Source: Mycolicibacterium cosmeticum
GTDB taxonomy: Bacteria > Actinomycetota > Actinomycetes > Mycobacteriales > Mycobacteriaceae
Direction: 5' to 3'
Length of the DNA stretch: 64,000 bases
Assembly: GCF_000613185.1 (NCBI RefSeq)
Contig: NZ_CCBB010000003.1
Span: 744,001 to 808,000, forward strand
The notes below the pieces were generated by a model, which was given only the letters and a program-made list of their open reading frames with translations, searched no databases and was not told where the DNA came from. Below are positions 32,920-41,020 of this stretch, in pieces. Position numbers and translations under genes: made by a program. Numbering within the stretch: position 1 is the first letter of the stretch; each line of letters begins with the position of its first letter.

Positions 32920-33728
32920 TACGGGCTGGAGATGACGACGAGGCCGCCGGCGTTCTTCGGACGTACGGCGTACCGGATGCGGACCAGAATGTCGATCATG
33001 TTGCTGTTTGTCGTGTCGCCGATGACCTCGAAGCTCGGCGGGATGCTGATGGCGAGGTCGACAGGTTCCTCACCGGGGGATGCGTCGGCGGCATAGCCGG
33101 GCGCGATGCGCTGTCGGCGACCGAGCACGATGGCGCGGACCGAGTTCGTGTTCGGGTTCACCGGGATGGCTCCGGCCGGGGTTGGGGCACCGAGGATGTC
33201 CACACGATGCAGGGCGTTGATGTTTCCGGCATCCAGGATGGGCTCCTTCACCGGGGCGTAACCCGATACCAGTGTGTAGAGCTCCTTGATCGTGTCGGTG
33301 TCCGCGAACAGGCTCGCCGGCGCGCGGAATCCGGCGTTCTCGACGGCGACCCGGGCGTCGATGAGGCCGTTGAGGATGTCCGGCGAGGCGGCCAAGGCCC
33401 CAAGGTCGATTACTTTCGCTGCGGCATTGCGGAGGATCGGGAACACGTACTTGTCCACTTCCGCCGCGAGCAGAACGACGGCATCGGTGACCTTGCTCAA
33501 CAGCGCGTCGGGTGTCGGCGCGAGCACGTCGGCGACGGTGATCTGTACGGGCTTCGCCGCCGGTACGACCGGGACGACGGACAGCGCGGGGTCGTCGTTC
33601 ACCACGGCGGTCTGGCCTGGATCTCCGGTATCCCAGTGCGGAATGGTTTGCCACGCGATGCAGGTCTGCTCGAACGTCTCCTTGATCGTGTGGTTGACGA
33701 TGGCGACGCGTTCGGCAGTGAGATACAT
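32919..33728 (-). CDS. Putative HK97-fold (encapsulin-like) shell protein heading the terpenoid operon
   Basis: A 269-residue protein with no motif of a known enzyme. Its pattern resembles phage capsid/encapsulin folds: an N-terminal helix MYLTAERVAIVNHTIKETF, a long helix DALLSKVTDAVVLLAAEVDKY (spine-like), then an alpha/beta P-domain-like block LIDARVAVENAGFRAPASLFADTDTIKELY ending in GYAPVKEPILDAGNINALHRVDILGAP, and a beta-rich end with VLGRRQRIA, SIPPSFEVIG and MIDILVRIRYAVRPKNAGG. Assignment is by eye and moderate. It is the first gene of the operon; GAGGGGG lies nine bases before the ATG. A capsid-like function would make the operon a nanocompartment. Confidence 0.45.
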   Translation of the reverse strand: MYLTAERVAIVNHTIKETFEQTCIAWQTIPHWDTGDPGQTAVVNDDPALSVVPVVPAAKPVQITVADVLAPTPDALLSKVTDAVVLLAAEVDKYVFPILRNAAAKVIDLGALAASPDILNGLIDARVAVENAGFRAPASLFADTDTIKELYTLVSGYAPVKEPILDAGNINALHRVDILGAPTPAGAIPVNPNTNSVRAIVLGRRQRIAPGYAADASPGEEPVDLAISIPPSFEVIGDTTNSNMIDILVRIRYAVRPKNAGGLVVISSP

Positions 33729-33800
33729 GGCGGCGACCCCCCTCGGATATGGCTCAAATGATCGCAGACCCAGGCGCTTCCCGGGCGGGAGTTGTGTCGG

Positions 33801-36800
33801 TCAATCGGCGTACTTTTGGTGCAACGCCACGTCTTGACCTGGCGTCAATTCCCCTCGTTGGATGGCGTCGCAGTGCGCGATGTGCAGGGTCGCCACCGCA
33901 TCGTCGGGTAGCAGGTGGTGGCAGCGTTCGAAGGCGGCGCGGGCCTTGTCCACGTCACCGCCGTCGAACAGGTCGAAAGCCTCGTCGAAGGTGGGCTGGG
34001 CAGCCAGTTTGGCGGCCCGGAGGTCCTGGGGATCCTCGTCGTAGACCTCGTAGACGGTCACTGGTTGCCGGCGGTTGACCACCATCACCCGCTCCATCCG
34101 GCGTATGCAGAATTGCGTGGGATCGGAGAGTTCGGCGTAGGTGGCGTCGGAGATGAGCAGCGCAGAGTCGTAGCGCTTGGTGGTGCCCTCGATCCGGGCG
34201 GCCAGGTTGACGGCGTCGCCGACGGTGCTGAGGACCATTCGGTTGACACCGCCGACCAGGCCGAGTCCGACGACGCCCGAGTTGATTCCGATGCCCACCC
34301 GCAACTCCTCGGAGCCGTGCGCCAACCGGTCACCGTTGTGCTCCCGCAACGAGCGCAGCATGCCCAGACCGGCCCGGACCGCATCATCGGGGCTGCCCTC
34401 GAACACCGCGAGGATCTCGTCGCCGCGCATGTCCTGGATCATGCCGTTGCACGCGACGATCGGCAGTTCCACCGCGCGCAGGAACCCGGTGGCCAGTGTG
34501 TTGGCCTCCAGCACGTCCATGTCCTCGAGCAGCGTGGTGTAGCCCCTGATATCGGAGATCAGCACCGTCATGTGCCGCTCGACTCGGTATCCGCTGTGCA
34601 CCCTGCGGACGTCGTCGATGTCCAGCATGCGCAACAGCTCGTTGGGCACGAACCTGGATTGGACATCCATCAGGGATTGGCGATGTTCGTCCGCGGCGCG
34701 CAGCTGGGCTTCGAGCTGAAAATTCAACAGTGGCGCTGCCGCCTGCGCGCACAGGAAGGTCATCGCCTCCTCGTGCTGGGCGCAGAAGGGTGGGCCCGGT
34801 CCGGTCCGCTCGGCGTACAGGACGCCGATGGTCTTGTCCTGCAATCTGATCGGTGCCGCCAGGATCGATGTGTCGGAGGTCAGGCACAGCGGCGCTCCGG
34901 TCTCGATGACGCGGTGCACCACCGACGTGTCGTAGGGGACCTCCGTCCAGGGATCGTCGATCGTCGTGGTGATGCCACCCTGATGGACCGCGCGCACGGT
35001 CAACTGGTCCGGCTCGCCGGTGAGGCACAGCACCCGATCGGCACCGGTCATGTCGGCGGCGGCACCGAGGGTCAGTTTGGCCAGGCTGTCCGGCGTGCGC
35101 GCGGCCGCCAAGGTGCGCACCAGGTGATGCGCCCCGACCGGGTCGATACGAGCGCCGGGTTGCACCAACTCGCGGCTGAGCAACCACGGATGGCGACGGG
35201 CGAGCCGATTGACCCGCAACGTGAACCCCAGGGCCAGCCAACGCTGATAGGCCGACCGCAGCATGTGCTCGTGCAGTCGGGCCCGGCCGGTATCGGTGTA
35301 CAGCTCGGCCGCCTCCTCGTGCGCCAGCGCGCCGATCAACGGCAGCTGATGCTCGTCGGCCAACTCGATGGCGGTGTCCAGGAACCGTTCGGCGTCGCGA
35401 TACCGTCCGCGCGCCCGGGCCCACGCCCCTTCGACGAGTGCACATGGTGCGGCATAATTCGCGGGTGCCTCGGCCGCCCATTTGCGGTGCAGCGCAAGAG
35501 ACTCGCGCACCGCGCTTCTGGTCGCACGGTCACCCGGAGCGGAATGGATCCGGCTGAGCGCGTTGACCATGTGCACCAGCTGCTGGGTGCTGGTGCCCAC
35601 CGTGCCGGCCAGGTGCCGCATCACGTCCTCGGTGACCGCGACGGCGCCGGCGTAGTCCCCGCTCCAGAAATGAAGGCCCTGTTTGACATCGGCCGCGACA
35701 CTCAAGGTGACCTCGTCGCCTTCATGGCGGGCTGCCGGCACGATCACGCGTTCGTCGTAGCCGCTCTCGCCCGCGACGAGCATGGCGTCCTCGCTGCGGC
35801 CGAGCAGGTTCAGGCACAGTTGGTGTAAGGCCTGGCTGAGCGTGCTGGGCACCGGCTGCGACCGGATCTGCGGGATCAGCGATCGGGCCATGGTGTCGAT
35901 CTCGGTCGTCGGAGTGCCGGCCCAGAACGATTGCGCCAGCAGCACGGTGACCAGGAATCCGGCGTACTCCTGGTCGCCCTGGTTCAGGGCCGCCGTGACG
36001 GCGTCGCGGACCTGGCCGAGACCGTCGCGCACGGGATGGCGCCAATGCCGGATGAAGTTCAGGTAGAGGAACAAGGTCTCGGGCCGCGCCTGCCGGAACT
36101 CGGCGCGCTCGGTCAGTGCCACGGCCACCTCGCCGAAGCGCTGGGCACCGGAGCGGTCACCGGTGATCGCCAGTAGCACGCCATAGCTCACCAGCACCAG
36201 CGGTGTCGACGGGGTGTGGCCGTGCGCCAGGCTGAGGGAAAGTTGTTTACGGACGATGAGCGGGAACAGATTGGGCCGCGCGATATACGACATGCTGCGC
36301 AACTCGGCGAGGATGCGTTGCACCTCGATGACGCGGCGGTCCTCACATTCCCGCAACGCCAGCAGCTGCTCGGTACTCCAGCGGCGCGTGGTGAGTTTCA
36401 TCCGGCCGAGCGCGTTGAGAATGCGGGGCGTGCCGGCATCGGGGGGAAGCGGCTCACCGAGCTCGTCGAGCGCCCGCAGCCCGATCGCCAAGGCCTCTTG
36501 GATGCGGTTCTGCGCAATTCGGCCCTTCAGACGCAGATAGGCGAGGCGAGCGCGGTCGGCCGGATCCCGCAGCACCCCTTCGGCCTCGTCGAGCAGGTCG
36601 TGCAAGGTCGCCACGTCACCGACCAGCAGCGCCGCCTCGGCCGCCTCGAGCTGCAGCTGCAGGGTCAGATCGAAGTTCGTCGACCAGCGCCGCTCGCCCA
36701 GCAGGTTCAGCGCACTGCGGCAATGCTCCAGGCACAGCGGGAACGAGGCTTGAACCCTGGCCTTGCCCGCGGCACGATGCAGCACCTCCACGAAGCGCAG

Positions 36801-38114
36801 GCGCTCGCCGGCGTCGGTCGCCGCGCCACCTCCCAACCCGACATGGCGGGCCGCCTCGAACAGCCGGTCGTCGCCGAGCTCCAGCAGCCGCCGGCCGATC
36901 CGAAGATGGGTGCGGCGGGCGTCCTCCGGAGAGAGCCCTTCGCGGGCCGACTCCTTCACCTTGTCGTGGCTGAACCGGTAGCGCGCGTCCTGGCTGATCG
37001 CGTTGCCGATCCGCTTACCGTCCCGGTCGAGGGCTTCGATCAATCGCAGTTCGAGCGCGGTCCACAGGGTCTGTGCCACCGTGTCCGGCGGGGCGGCGGC
37101 CGCCGCCGTGGCATCCGCGAGGTCGAACTCGCTGCCGATGACGGTCAACGATCTGAGCACGTCCCGGTCGACCGGCCGGAGCTGGTCGAGGTAGCGGCCG
37201 AGGAATTCCGCGGTCGATGCCGACATCTCGATCGAGCTCAGGATACGAAGGTCCCACCGGGGCCGGCCTTCGGGACCGGCCGGAACGAGCGCGCCGACCT
37301 GCTGGGCGCGGTACAGCAACTGCCGCACCTGCAACGGATTGCCGTCGGTCCGATGATGGAACTCCCTGGCGACGTCACCCAACTCGACACTGGGCCCGCT
37401 CACGCCGGCGAGCAGCTCCTCGATATCGGGGCGAGACAGCGGGGCAAGGTTGATGCGCTTGATCGTCGAGGCCGTCAGACCGGTTTCGGTCGGATCGAAT
37501 TCGCCGGCCCGGTGCGCGCCGACCACCAGCACGTTGCGCAACGACACCGTCAGCAGTTCGGACAGGAACAGCAGCGAATCGCCGTCGGCCCACTGCAGGT
37601 CGTCGATCGTCAGCACCACCGGCCGGAAGGCGGCCGTCTCGGAAAGCAGCGCGATGACGGCGCGGTGCAGCCGACGGCGCATATCGGCCGCCTGCGGTAC
37701 CGGGCCCGGGGCTGCGGCATCCGTCGTGGAGATGTGACGCAGTTCGGGCACCAGGTCACCGAGCACGTCCGATAATGGCGGCGTCGCACTGATCAGCGCC
37801 GAGCGCCAGTGGTTGCGTTCGGCGGCCGGCGTGGACTCCATGGTGCGCACCAGCGCGCCGAGGGCCTCGCCGAGCGCGGTATACGGTGCGGGCGCTCCGT
37901 CACGACACCGTCCGTAGGCGAAGACGCAGTTCCGTTCGGCTACCTCGGCACCGAAAGCCTGGACCAGTGTCGATTTGCCGACTCCCGACACCCCACTGAT
38001 CAGGACACACGACCCCGCGGCCCGCCCCGCCGATTCGACGGCCGCGCGCAGGTCGGTGAGCTCCTGCCGTCGATCGACGACCCGCCCGTCGAAATCGAGT
38101 ACCGGGGTCGTCAC
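33801..38114 (-). CDS. Giant AAA-ATPase / GAF / class III nucleotide cyclase-like regulator
   Basis: A 1437-residue cytoplasmic protein. Residues 10-300 are an AAA_16/Orc-like ATPase with Walker A GVSGVGKST at 41-49 and Walker B VVLTIDDLQWAD. A long helical TPR/ARM-like region fills about 400-990. A GAF domain spans about 1000-1130 (ADMTGADRVLCLTG, TIGVLYAE). The class III cyclase domain begins near 1180: VLISDIRGYTTLLED supplies a metal Asp, and TVGDAVNLAARIEGT keeps the transition-state N and R. In GMIQDMRGDEILAVF the adenine-specifying Lys position is Asp. A TPR-like tail ends the protein. The start is GTG 38114; a TTG at 38153 is also in frame. It lies 72 bp upstream of the terpenoid operon. 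Confidence 0.85.
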   Translation of the reverse strand: MTTPVLDFDGRVVDRRQELTDLRAAVESAGRAAGSCVLISGVSGVGKSTLVQAFGAEVAERNCVFAYGRCRDGAPAPYTALGEALGALVRTMESTPAAERNHWRSALISATPPLSDVLGDLVPELRHISTTDAAAPGPVPQAADMRRRLHRAVIALLSETAAFRPVVLTIDDLQWADGDSLLFLSELLTVSLRNVLVVGAHRAGEFDPTETGLTASTIKRINLAPLSRPDIEELLAGVSGPSVELGDVAREFHHRTDGNPLQVRQLLYRAQQVGALVPAGPEGRPRWDLRILSSIEMSASTAEFLGRYLDQLRPVDRDVLRSLTVIGSEFDLADATAAAAAPPDTVAQTLWTALELRLIEALDRDGKRIGNAISQDARYRFSHDKVKESAREGLSPEDARRTHLRIGRRLLELGDDRLFEAARHVGLGGGAATDAGERLRFVEVLHRAAGKARVQASFPLCLEHCRSALNLLGERRWSTNFDLTLQLQLEAAEAALLVGDVATLHDLLDEAEGVLRDPADRARLAYLRLKGRIAQNRIQEALAIGLRALDELGEPLPPDAGTPRILNALGRMKLTTRRWSTEQLLALRECEDRRVIEVQRILAELRSMSYIARPNLFPLIVRKQLSLSLAHGHTPSTPLVLVSYGVLLAITGDRSGAQRFGEVAVALTERAEFRQARPETLFLYLNFIRHWRHPVRDGLGQVRDAVTAALNQGDQEYAGFLVTVLLAQSFWAGTPTTEIDTMARSLIPQIRSQPVPSTLSQALHQLCLNLLGRSEDAMLVAGESGYDERVIVPAARHEGDEVTLSVAADVKQGLHFWSGDYAGAVAVTEDVMRHLAGTVGTSTQQLVHMVNALSRIHSAPGDRATRSAVRESLALHRKWAAEAPANYAAPCALVEGAWARARGRYRDAERFLDTAIELADEHQLPLIGALAHEEAAELYTDTGRARLHEHMLRSAYQRWLALGFTLRVNRLARRHPWLLSRELVQPGARIDPVGAHHLVRTLAAARTPDSLAKLTLGAAADMTGADRVLCLTGEPDQLTVRAVHQGGITTTIDDPWTEVPYDTSVVHRVIETGAPLCLTSDTSILAAPIRLQDKTIGVLYAERTGPGPPFCAQHEEAMTFLCAQAAAPLLNFQLEAQLRAADEHRQSLMDVQSRFVPNELLRMLDIDDVRRVHSGYRVERHMTVLISDIRGYTTLLEDMDVLEANTLATGFLRAVELPIVACNGMIQDMRGDEILAVFEGSPDDAVRAGLGMLRSLREHNGDRLAHGSEELRVGIGINSGVVGLGLVGGVNRMVLSTVGDAVNLAARIEGTTKRYDSALLISDATYAELSDPTQFCIRRMERVMVVNRRQPVTVYEVYDEDPQDLRAAKLAAQPTFDEAFDLFDGGDVDKARAAFERCHHLLPDDAVATLHIAHCDAIQRGELTPGQDVALHQKYAD

Positions 38115-38333
38115 TGCCGCGTCGGTCCCATCCGCGTGACGCTGCCTTCCCAAGCCGTGTGGCCGCTCCCGCCTGTGTGGCCGCGATGCGTCAGCTTAAC
38201 GTTTCCCACGGTGTGAGAGTGGCTGATGAGCACGGATTCCGCGAGCCGTCGCGCACTGCCGTGTGATCCTCGCAAAGCGCCCTTATGTGCAAACGCAAGC
38301 AAATTGGTGCGTCTGGCTGCGCCGCCGCACCGT

Positions 38334-38339
38334 TAGGGT
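38334..38339 (+). promoter_or_regulatory. Candidate -10 element for eccB4
   Basis: TAGGGT matches the mycobacterial TANNNT -10 pattern, 17 bp upstream of the eccB4 ATG, which would give a short leader. The 242-bp space between the cyclase start (minus) and eccB4 has no other clear signal that I can support. Confidence 0.3.
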
Positions 38340-38356
38340 CGACACCGGGGGAACAC

Positions 38357-39742
38357 ATGGACCGGCGATCGTCGACCCGGCTGCTTGCCAGCGGCCACCG
38401 CTTTCTCGTGCGGCGCATGGAGTATGCGTTGATCTGTCGCGACACCCGCATGCTCGACGATCCCATCCGGTCCCAGTCGCTGGCACTGGCGGCCGGGGCG
38501 GTGCTCACCGCCATCGCACTGGGGATCTGTGTGGCACTGTCGGTGGTCACGCCGCGCGGCACCATCGGCTCCGCGCCGATCGTCATCGCCCGTGAATCCG
38601 GCGAGGTGTACGTGCGGGTGGGTGACACCCTGCATTCGGCACTCAACCTGGCCTCGGCCCGGTTGATCGCACGCACCCCCGCGGCGCCGGTTCTGGTCAG
38701 CGCCGAGAGCATCGCGGCGGCACAGCGTGGCCCGTCGATGGGAATCCCCGGGGCGCCGGCCACCTTGCCGGCCGGCGCGTCTGGGGTCGGCGCGGCGTGG
38801 ACCGTGTGTGACGGTGAGGTGACCACCGTGATCGTCGGTGCCGCACTCGACGACGGACCGGCGGCACCGTTACTCGTTCGCGCGGTCGGGGAGAGCGCGG
38901 CCGCGGTCTACCTGCTGTTCGACGGCCGGCGCGCCGCGGTCGATCTGCGGGATCGTCCGGTGGTCCGCGCGCTGCGGCTGGAAGGTGTTGAACCGCTGCC
39001 GATCTCGCCGGCGCTGCTGAACCTGGTGCCCGAGGTCGACGCCCTCACCGCGCCGATGATCGACGGGGCCGGCCGGCCCGGTCCGCCGCAACTGCCGGCC
39101 AGCACGGTGGGTACGGTGCTGCAGGTGCGCCGCACCGATGCCGCCCCGGATCACTACGTGGTGTTGGCCGGCGGTGTGCAACGCATCGGGCAGGTCGCCG
39201 CGGATCTGATCCGGTTCGCGGTGCATCAGGGTAACCGCGTGCAGACCGTTCCGGCGGACCGGATCGCCGAGGTTCCGGTCGTCGAATCCCTTCCGCTCGA
39301 CCATTTCCCGCGTGCCGCCGCCGTACCCGCCGGTGCCGATCTCACGGCACAGGTGTGCGTGCGTTGGGTGCCCGGCTCGGTGGGTGCCGCCCCGGAGGTC
39401 ACCGTGTCGGTCCGTAGAAACCTTCCACCGCAACTTCAACCGGTCTCCTTGGCGCAAGCCGACGGCAAAGGTCCGCGGATCGATGCCGTCGTGAACACCG
39501 ATGGTGCCTACGTGCGCGCGACGGGTGCCGCGGGTGCGGGCGCTGCGGCGGGTCCACTGTTTCTGGTGGACCGCGCCGGTGTCGCCTACGCCATCGACGA
39601 CGAGCAGTCCGCAACGAGCCTGGGGATGCCCGAGAATGCCGGCAGCGGACCGTGGCCGGTGCTCGCATTGCTGCCCCGCGGTCCCGCACTCGGTGTCGCG
39701 CGTGCCTCAGTCCAGCGCGACGCCGTCACGGCGCCGGCGTAG
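38357..39742 (+). CDS. eccB4: ESX-4 secretion core protein EccB4
   Basis: A 461-residue membrane-anchored protein of the type VII secretion core. A short cytoplasmic N-terminus RRSSTRLLASGHRFLVRRMEYALICRDTRML, given here up to MEYALICRD, precedes a single transmembrane helix at about 42-65 (LALAAGAVLTAIALGICVAL). The rest is periplasmic with repeats containing VYLLFDGRRAAVDL and VTVYVLAGG-like strands, and a paired Cys pattern (about 163 and 345). It ends overlapping the convergent mycP4 by 36 bp. ATG 38357 is chosen; GGGGGAA lies upstream. Confidence 0.93.
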   Translation: MDRRSSTRLLASGHRFLVRRMEYALICRDTRMLDDPIRSQSLALAAGAVLTAIALGICVALSVVTPRGTIGSAPIVIARESGEVYVRVGDTLHSALNLASARLIARTPAAPVLVSAESIAAAQRGPSMGIPGAPATLPAGASGVGAAWTVCDGEVTTVIVGAALDDGPAAPLLVRAVGESAAAVYLLFDGRRAAVDLRDRPVVRALRLEGVEPLPISPALLNLVPEVDALTAPMIDGAGRPGPPQLPASTVGTVLQVRRTDAAPDHYVVLAGGVQRIGQVAADLIRFAVHQGNRVQTVPADRIAEVPVVESLPLDHFPRAAAVPAGADLTAQVCVRWVPGSVGAAPEVTVSVRRNLPPQLQPVSLAQADGKGPRIDAVVNTDGAYVRATGAAGAGAAAGPLFLVDRAGVAYAIDDEQSATSLGMPENAGSGPWPVLALLPRGPALGVARASVQRDAVTAPA

Positions 39743-41020
39743 CCGACCGGTCGCGATGGCCGCCACCGCGACGGCCAGGCACAAGCCCGCCCCCGCGGTC
39801 GCGATCCGGCCGGTGTCGGTCGGATCGGCCGGCACCGCCGGTGCAACCGGGACGGGGCGGGCCGGTGGTGGGGCAGTGGCACCGACCCCATCCAGCGCGT
39901 TGCGAATGTCCACGATGCCGTGACCCGTCTGCGGGTTCCAGCCGGCCGCGGCCGGCAGCGCGGTGTCCTCGATCCGTTTCATCACCTGGCGTGCCGTCAG
40001 GTGCGGTGCCACCGAACGCAGCAACGCCACGTAACCGGCGACCACCGGCGCGGCATAGCTGGTACCCGAAATGGGTTGGGCTCCTGTGTCGTCCGGAGCG
40101 CGATCGATCAGGCCCTCACCGGCCGGATCCAACGACACCACGCCTTCGGCGGGCGCGGCCACGTCCACCCACGGGCCGGCAAGGCTGTACTCGGAAGCCG
40201 TGCCGTCGGCGCGCACCGACCCGACGGTCAGCACCTGATCGTCGTACCAACACGGGCTGGCCACGACCTCCACCCGCTGCCAGTCCGGTGCCGGCCCGGT
40301 CGCGGCGACCGGGTTTTGTTTCGGACAGCTGCCGTGGCCCCCGACGTTGCCCGCGGCGGCCACCACCACCGCATTCTTGATGTCCACCGCATAGCCCAGT
40401 GCGGCGCCCAGCGCCCGGTCGTCCAGTGCATCACCGGCCGCCAGGCAGGCCACCGTGGAGATGTTGATGACGGTCGCCCCCAGATCGGCCGCCAACCGCA
40501 CGGCCGCCGCCAAGGTGTCGACGTCACCCACGCCCGCACCGCCACCCGCCTCGCGAAACTTGCTGCTGGACTGCCGGATACCGATGATGGTCGCCTCGGG
40601 GGCGATCCCGCTGAACCCGGACGCGTCGTCGGGCGCCGCGCCGATCAGCCCGGCGACGATGGTGCCGTGCCCGTCACAGTCCTGCGTCCCGTCCCCGGTG
40701 GACACGAAATCACCACCGGCCACCAGATGCGGCAGCAAGCGATGCCGCGCCACCCCGGTGTCGATCACCGCGACGGTCTGCCCGGCGCCGCGGGTCACCG
40801 CCCACGCCGACCGCAGATCCGGACGATCCGGCACGCGGCCGGAGACGGTGGGGCCGGAAATGGCGCACGGCGCCGACGGTTCGGTCGGATAGGGCGGGGC
40901 GGCCGGGCCGGGGGCCGGCAGGAAACCACTGTCCACCGCCGGAGGGGTGACGGCTCGTGCCGTCGGCGCCGCAACCGCCGGGATGATGGCCAGTAGCCCG
41001 GCGACCAGCAGCCGGGTCAC
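39707..41020 (-). CDS. mycP4: Mycosin MycP4 (subtilisin-like serine protease of ESX-4)
   Basis: A 437-residue membrane-anchored S8 protease. The signal peptide (VTRLLVAGLLAIIPAVAAPTARA) is followed by the catalytic residues D87 (AVIDTGV), H118 (DCDGHGT) and S321 (ISGTSYAAP), with oxyanion N225 (AAAGN). A C-terminal anchor, TAGAGLCLAVAVAAIATGRLRRRR, is preceded by a Pro-rich linker. The open frame runs further upstream only because it reads through eccD4 in another frame; the GTG at 41020 overlaps eccD4's stop as GTGA. Essential mycosin of the secretion complex. Confidence 0.93.
   Translation of the reverse strand: MTRLLVAGLLAIIPAVAAPTARAVTPPAVDSGFLPAPGPAAPPYPTEPSAPCAISGPTVSGRVPDRPDLRSAWAVTRGAGQTVAVIDTGVARHRLLPHLVAGGDFVSTGDGTQDCDGHGTIVAGLIGAAPDDASGFSGIAPEATIIGIRQSSSKFREAGGGAGVGDVDTLAAAVRLAADLGATVINISTVACLAAGDALDDRALGAALGYAVDIKNAVVVAAAGNVGGHGSCPKQNPVAATGPAPDWQRVEVVASPCWYDDQVLTVGSVRADGTASEYSLAGPWVDVAAPAEGVVSLDPAGEGLIDRAPDDTGAQPISGTSYAAPVVAGYVALLRSVAPHLTARQVMKRIEDTALPAAAGWNPQTGHGIVDIRNALDGVGATAPPPARPVPVAPAVPADPTDTGRIATAGAGLCLAVAVAAIATGRLRRRRDGVALD

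Noticed and set aside
33915..35828. A 637-codon plus-strand frame opposite the giant cyclase
   Set aside because: Shadow frame of a gene with complete AAA, GAF and cyclase motifs.
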